Assembly (NCBI GenBank): GCA_030038035.1
Contig: JASHPP010000681.1
Span: 1-9,200, forward strand
Source of the DNA: Trebonia sp.
GTDB lineage: Bacteria; Actinomycetota; Actinomycetes; Streptosporangiales; Streptosporangiaceae
Length of the DNA: 9,200 nt
Direction: 5' to 3'
In this document: piece by piece, positions 7,135 through 9,200 of the stretch
Layout: each line of letters begins with the position of its first letter
Numbering within the stretch: position 1 is the stretch's first letter
The notes under the pieces: model-generated
The model's input: only the letters and a program-made list of their open reading frames with translations
Database searches by the model: none
What the model was told of the DNA's origin: nothing
Program-made: the position numbers and the translations under genes

Positions 7135-7225
7135 CCGGCTGGAGTTGTTTTCCCGCCCGGGGACCACGAGTGAGCCTGCTGCGGGGCCGGCTCCCGGCCG
7201 GGGCGCGCCGGCCGGCTCCAGTCGG
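7135..7225 (+). promoter_or_regulatory. Leader helix reaching the ribosome binding region of the methyltransferase gene
   Basis: CCGGCTGGAG (7135-7144) pairs with CTCCAGTCGG (7216-7225), 10 bp with one G-U. Inside it GGCCGGC (7185-7191) pairs with GCCGGCC (7207-7213). The 3' arm ends within GGGAAG (7224-7229), the likely Shine-Dalgarno sequence 7 nt before the ATG at 7237, so folding could limit translation. This is a drawn structure; no energy calculation or comparison was possible. Confidence 0.35.
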
Positions 7226-7236
7226 GAAGTGGGCCG

Positions 7237-8715
7237 ATGGACATTGAGGTTCGCGCCGTCCGCAAGCTGCGCGAATCCGCGGGGGCGCAGGCGGCGATCG
7301 GCCCGCTGGTCGGCGCGCTGTGCGCCGCCGACGTGGACCTCACGCGGCTGCGCGTGAGCTGCGACTGGATCCAGTACAAGAACAACTTCCGTGACACCGT
7401 CATGGTGCGCCCGGTCATCGCGGCCGGCGCGGGATCTCCCGACTCCGGCGCCGAGGCGGCCGTGGACGGCTACGAACTCGCCGTGGACCTGCGCCGCTGC
7501 GCGCAGCCGGGCACGGACGTGGCGGCGGTGGTGAACGCGGCCCTCACGGACGCCGACGCTGGTGCAAACGTCTGGCTTGAGCCCTGGGTGCCGGGCTCGG
7601 CCAGCTGCGTCTGGCGCTTCAACGCGCTGTACTGGCAGGCGCTGGCGATCTGGGAGAAGGCCACGGGCCGGGAGTACGAGCACGCGCTGCCCGGCGGGGA
7701 GAGCGACGCGCGTAACGCCGCCACGGCACGCGACCTGATCCTTGACCTGTTCAAGGTCTGGGACGAGCTGGCGGCACGGCGCGCGCTGCCCGAGGCGCTT
7801 TACGTCATCGAGCTTGGCGTGGGCAACGGAGGACAGGCGCGTACCTGGCTTGACGCGTTCACCGAACTCGACAGGCGGCACGGCCGCGACTACTACCGCC
7901 GGCTGCACTACCTGATGGGCGACTACTCGGCGCACGTGCTCGACCGGGCGCGACAGGAGGTCGCGCACCACGGCGACCACGTCAGCGGGCTGGTGCTCGA
8001 GGCCACCCGGCTGACGGGGAGCGTGGGATTCCTGGCCGGGAAGGCGTTCCTCGTCTACATCTCCAACGTGTACGACAACCTTCCCACCGACGAGGTGGCG
8101 TCCATCAGGGGCCGGGTGTACCTCGTGCAGACCCGCGCCTACCTGTCCGCACCCGCCGCGGCGCGGATCGCGGAGCAGTTCGGCGTGGCGGAGCGGGAGC
8201 TCGCCCCGCTCACCGAGCGGCTGCTGCGGATCGGCCCTGAGCTGCTGTCGGAGTCGCTGCCCGGCAAGTTCGCCGACCCAGGGGCGGCGGTCCTGTTCTG
8301 GCAGGCGGTGTGGGGCGCGCTGCGCCAGGCCGAGCGGTACGTGCCGCTCGAGGGCCTGGACACCTACCAGGTCACCCCGTCGCTGACCGGGGAGATCCTG
8401 CGCCCGCTGCTCGCCGCCGAGGGCGACGTCCGGATGCACGTCAGCAACGGGGCGCTTGCCAGCTTCGCGGACACGTTGCCGCTGCTGCACCCGTTCGGCC
8501 AGGTGGCCTGCCACGACCTGTTCCTGACCGGGACCGATCAGTACGGGACGGGCTTCTACGGCCCGGGCAAGTACGACGGGTCGACGGTCAACTGGGTCAA
8601 CGGCCCGCTGCTCGCGCTGCTGGCCAACCGCCGCGGCTTCCAGGTGGGGTTCAGCCAGTTCAAGGAGCGGCCAGGCGCCAACATCAAGACCCTTACCGCG
8701 CAGGTCAGGGATTAG
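7237..8715 (+). CDS. Putative class I SAM-dependent methyltransferase, MidA/NDUFAF7-like
   Basis: The product is 492 aa and complete. The central region looks like a Rossmann-type methyltransferase: the glycine-rich SAM-binding motif I is IELGVGNGG (191-199), followed about 30 residues later by a strand ending in an acidic residue (LHYLMGDYS, 223-231). FLVYISNVYDNLPTDEV (271-287) resembles the NE-FDALP segment of the MidA/NDUFAF7 family, which methylates arginine in respiratory complex I subunits. The C-terminal tail GFQVGFSQFKERPGANIKTL also fits that fold. The first 180 residues and the 300-400 region are not recognised, so substrate and exact family are open; it may not be a protein methyltransferase. 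The ATG at 7237 is the first possible start, since an in-frame TGA lies at 7171; GGGAAG at 7224-7229 is a modest ribosome binding site. Only 11 bp separate it from the methionine-synthase-like gene, so they are very likely co-transcribed, consistent with a shared role in methyl transfer. Confidence 0.75.
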   Translation: MDIEVRAVRKLRESAGAQAAIGPLVGALCAADVDLTRLRVSCDWIQYKNNFRDTVMVRPVIAAGAGSPDSGAEAAVDGYELAVDLRRCAQPGTDVAAVVNAALTDADAGANVWLEPWVPGSASCVWRFNALYWQALAIWEKATGREYEHALPGGESDARNAATARDLILDLFKVWDELAARRALPEALYVIELGVGNGGQARTWLDAFTELDRRHGRDYYRRLHYLMGDYSAHVLDRARQEVAHHGDHVSGLVLEATRLTGSVGFLAGKAFLVYISNVYDNLPTDEVASIRGRVYLVQTRAYLSAPAAARIAEQFGVAERELAPLTERLLRIGPELLSESLPGKFADPGAAVLFWQAVWGALRQAERYVPLEGLDTYQVTPSLTGEILRPLLAAEGDVRMHVSNGALASFADTLPLLHPFGQVACHDLFLTGTDQYGTGFYGPGKYDGSTVNWVNGPLLALLANRRGFQVGFSQFKERPGANIKTLTAQVRD

Positions 8716-8726
8716 GACGGGGACAG

Positions 8727-9200
8727 ATGACGCCGAGCGAACAGTGGCACCGCTACCTGCCGACCACGGTCGTGGGATCGTACTCGGTCCCGGAGTGGCT
8801 TGAGCGGCTCAAGACCGAGTACTACCAGCGGCGGATCAGCGCGCAGCACCTGGCGGAGATCCACGAGGTCGCGATCAAGGCCGCGGTCAAGGACCAGGAG
8901 CGGGCGGGGATCGACATCGTCTCCGACGGGGAGCTGCGCCGGGACAACGACATCGACTACTTCCTGGCCCGCATCCCCGGCGTGCACATCGCGCAGCGCG
9001 GTAAGTCGGATTACTACGACTACTACGAGGCCGAGGTCACCTCGCCGCTGCCCGAGGACGACAAGTCCAGCCTCGGGCTCGCCGCCGACTTCGACTTCAC
9101 CAGGCAGCTGACCGACCGCCCCGTCAAATTCTCCTTCACCGGGCCGTTCTCGCTGTCGCGCCGGATCGCCGACACCGCCTACACCGACCCCGCCGACCTG
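8727..9200 (+). CDS. Methionine synthase (cobalamin-independent) C-terminal-domain protein, partial
   Basis: The 5' 158 codons are present and the frame is open to the window edge. Near the N-terminus, PTTVVGSYSVPEWLERLK (12-29) is the start of the MetE C-terminal catalytic barrel (Meth_synt_2). SDGELRRDNDIDYF (66-79) fits the conserved DGE-RR region that helps bind homocysteine, and KFSFTGPFSLSRRIADTAY (134-152) fits the KFTVTGP strand. A tyrosine-rich loop (YYDYYEAEV, 96-104) lies between. Because the barrel begins at residue 11, the protein lacks the N-terminal half of classical MetE and should be a short core enzyme, roughly 340-380 aa if typical. Such proteins move a methyl group to homocysteine from a donor that is often not the usual polyglutamylated methyl-folate, or act on other thiols. 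The zinc-ligand His/Cys residues lie beyond the window. ATG 8727 follows a weak purine-rich site (AGGACGGGGA, 8714-8723) overlapping the previous stop. Confidence 0.88.
   Translation, partial: MTPSEQWHRYLPTTVVGSYSVPEWLERLKTEYYQRRISAQHLAEIHEVAIKAAVKDQERAGIDIVSDGELRRDNDIDYFLARIPGVHIAQRGKSDYYDYYEAEVTSPLPEDDKSSLGLAADFDFTRQLTDRPVKFSFTGPFSLSRRIADTAYTDPADL

Larger units (their letters stand above)
6912..7236 (+). other. Structured intergenic region / probable 5' leader of the methyltransferase-metE pair
   Basis: No gene is supported here; ORFs crossing it lack ribosome binding sites and recognisable protein features. It holds several inverted repeats: CCCCGCAA with TTGTGGGG (6953-6960/6964-6971), GCTGAG with CTCAGC (6995-7000/7025-7030, continued inward by CAG/CTG after a G-G mismatch), GTGC-GA-GCAC (7049-7058), a two-hairpin module at 7071-7114 and a long-range helix at 7135-7144/7216-7225. 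Positions 7061-7113 include the most AT-rich patch and could contain a promoter, but I see no well-spaced -35/-10 pair. Local pairing is easy in GC-rich DNA, so only the more elaborate elements are listed separately. Confidence 0.6.

Noticed and set aside
7121..7160. Cobalamin riboswitch before the methyltransferase-metE pair
   Set aside because: AGTCAGGTGAAAAGCC (7121-7136) agrees with the B12-box AGTCAGGAGACCTGCC at 12 of 16 positions, and the overlapping GGTGAAAAGCC fits the GGTGnnAAnCC core. The two motifs should be far apart, not overlapping, and the GGGAA and CCCGCnACnGT core elements are absent in proper order. A covariance-model search would settle it.
6912..7236. SAM-IV, SAH or TPP riboswitch
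   Set aside because: None of their conserved core sequences could be found on the + strand in proper order.
7123..8514. 463-codon antisense frame opposite the methyltransferase
   Set aside because: The same GC-frame artefact; Arg/Gln/His-rich composition and no recognisable domain, whereas the + strand protein has a clear methyltransferase core.
1..9200. CRISPR array, tRNA/rRNA gene, insertion sequence or prophage
   Set aside because: No regularly spaced repeats, no tRNA-like cloverleaf, no transposase or integrase motifs, and no composition break were seen.

Overview
The window is high-GC DNA with tightly packed genes on one strand, GTG/ATG starts, GGAGG-type ribosome binding sites and strong G/C bias at third codon positions. 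Together with an LLM-class (F420/flavin) oxidoreductase of the Rv1855c type and an actinobacterial-looking lipoprotein signal, this points to an actinobacterium. Genus cannot be read from the sequence. All eight supported genes are on the + strand.

Positions 1-210 are a noncoding upstream region. Positions 211-5958 hold a complete five-gene Opp/Dpp-type ABC importer: a secreted lipoprotein that binds substrate (211-1890), two membrane permeases of the DppB and DppC types (1931-2962 and 2943-3842), and two ATPases of the DppD and DppF types (3839-4831 and 4828-5958). The last four genes overlap (20 bp, then two ATGA stop/start overlaps), so they form one translationally coupled operon. A luciferase-like monooxygenase gene (5991-6911) follows after 32 bp with a strong ribosome binding site and is probably co-transcribed.

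Positions 6912-7236 are a 325-bp gap, the only large one in the window. It contains an unusual run of inverted repeats. The most striking part is two tandem 13-nt mini-hairpins with compensatory stem changes, enclosed by a TGAATT/AATTCA pair. A 10-bp long-range helix further on reaches the Shine-Dalgarno region of the next gene. I could not assign it to a known riboswitch class.

Positions 7237-8715 encode a protein with a class I SAM-methyltransferase core that looks distantly like the MidA/NDUFAF7 family. Eleven bases later a gene for a methionine-synthase C-terminal-domain protein (8727 to beyond 9200) starts without the N-terminal half of classical MetE; the window cuts it off.

Read together, an importer for a peptide-like or other organic solute and an oxidoreductase are followed by a probable second transcription unit devoted to methyl-group chemistry. 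No mobile elements, tRNA/rRNA genes or CRISPR arrays were seen. A functional link between the two halves is possible but is only inference from adjacency.
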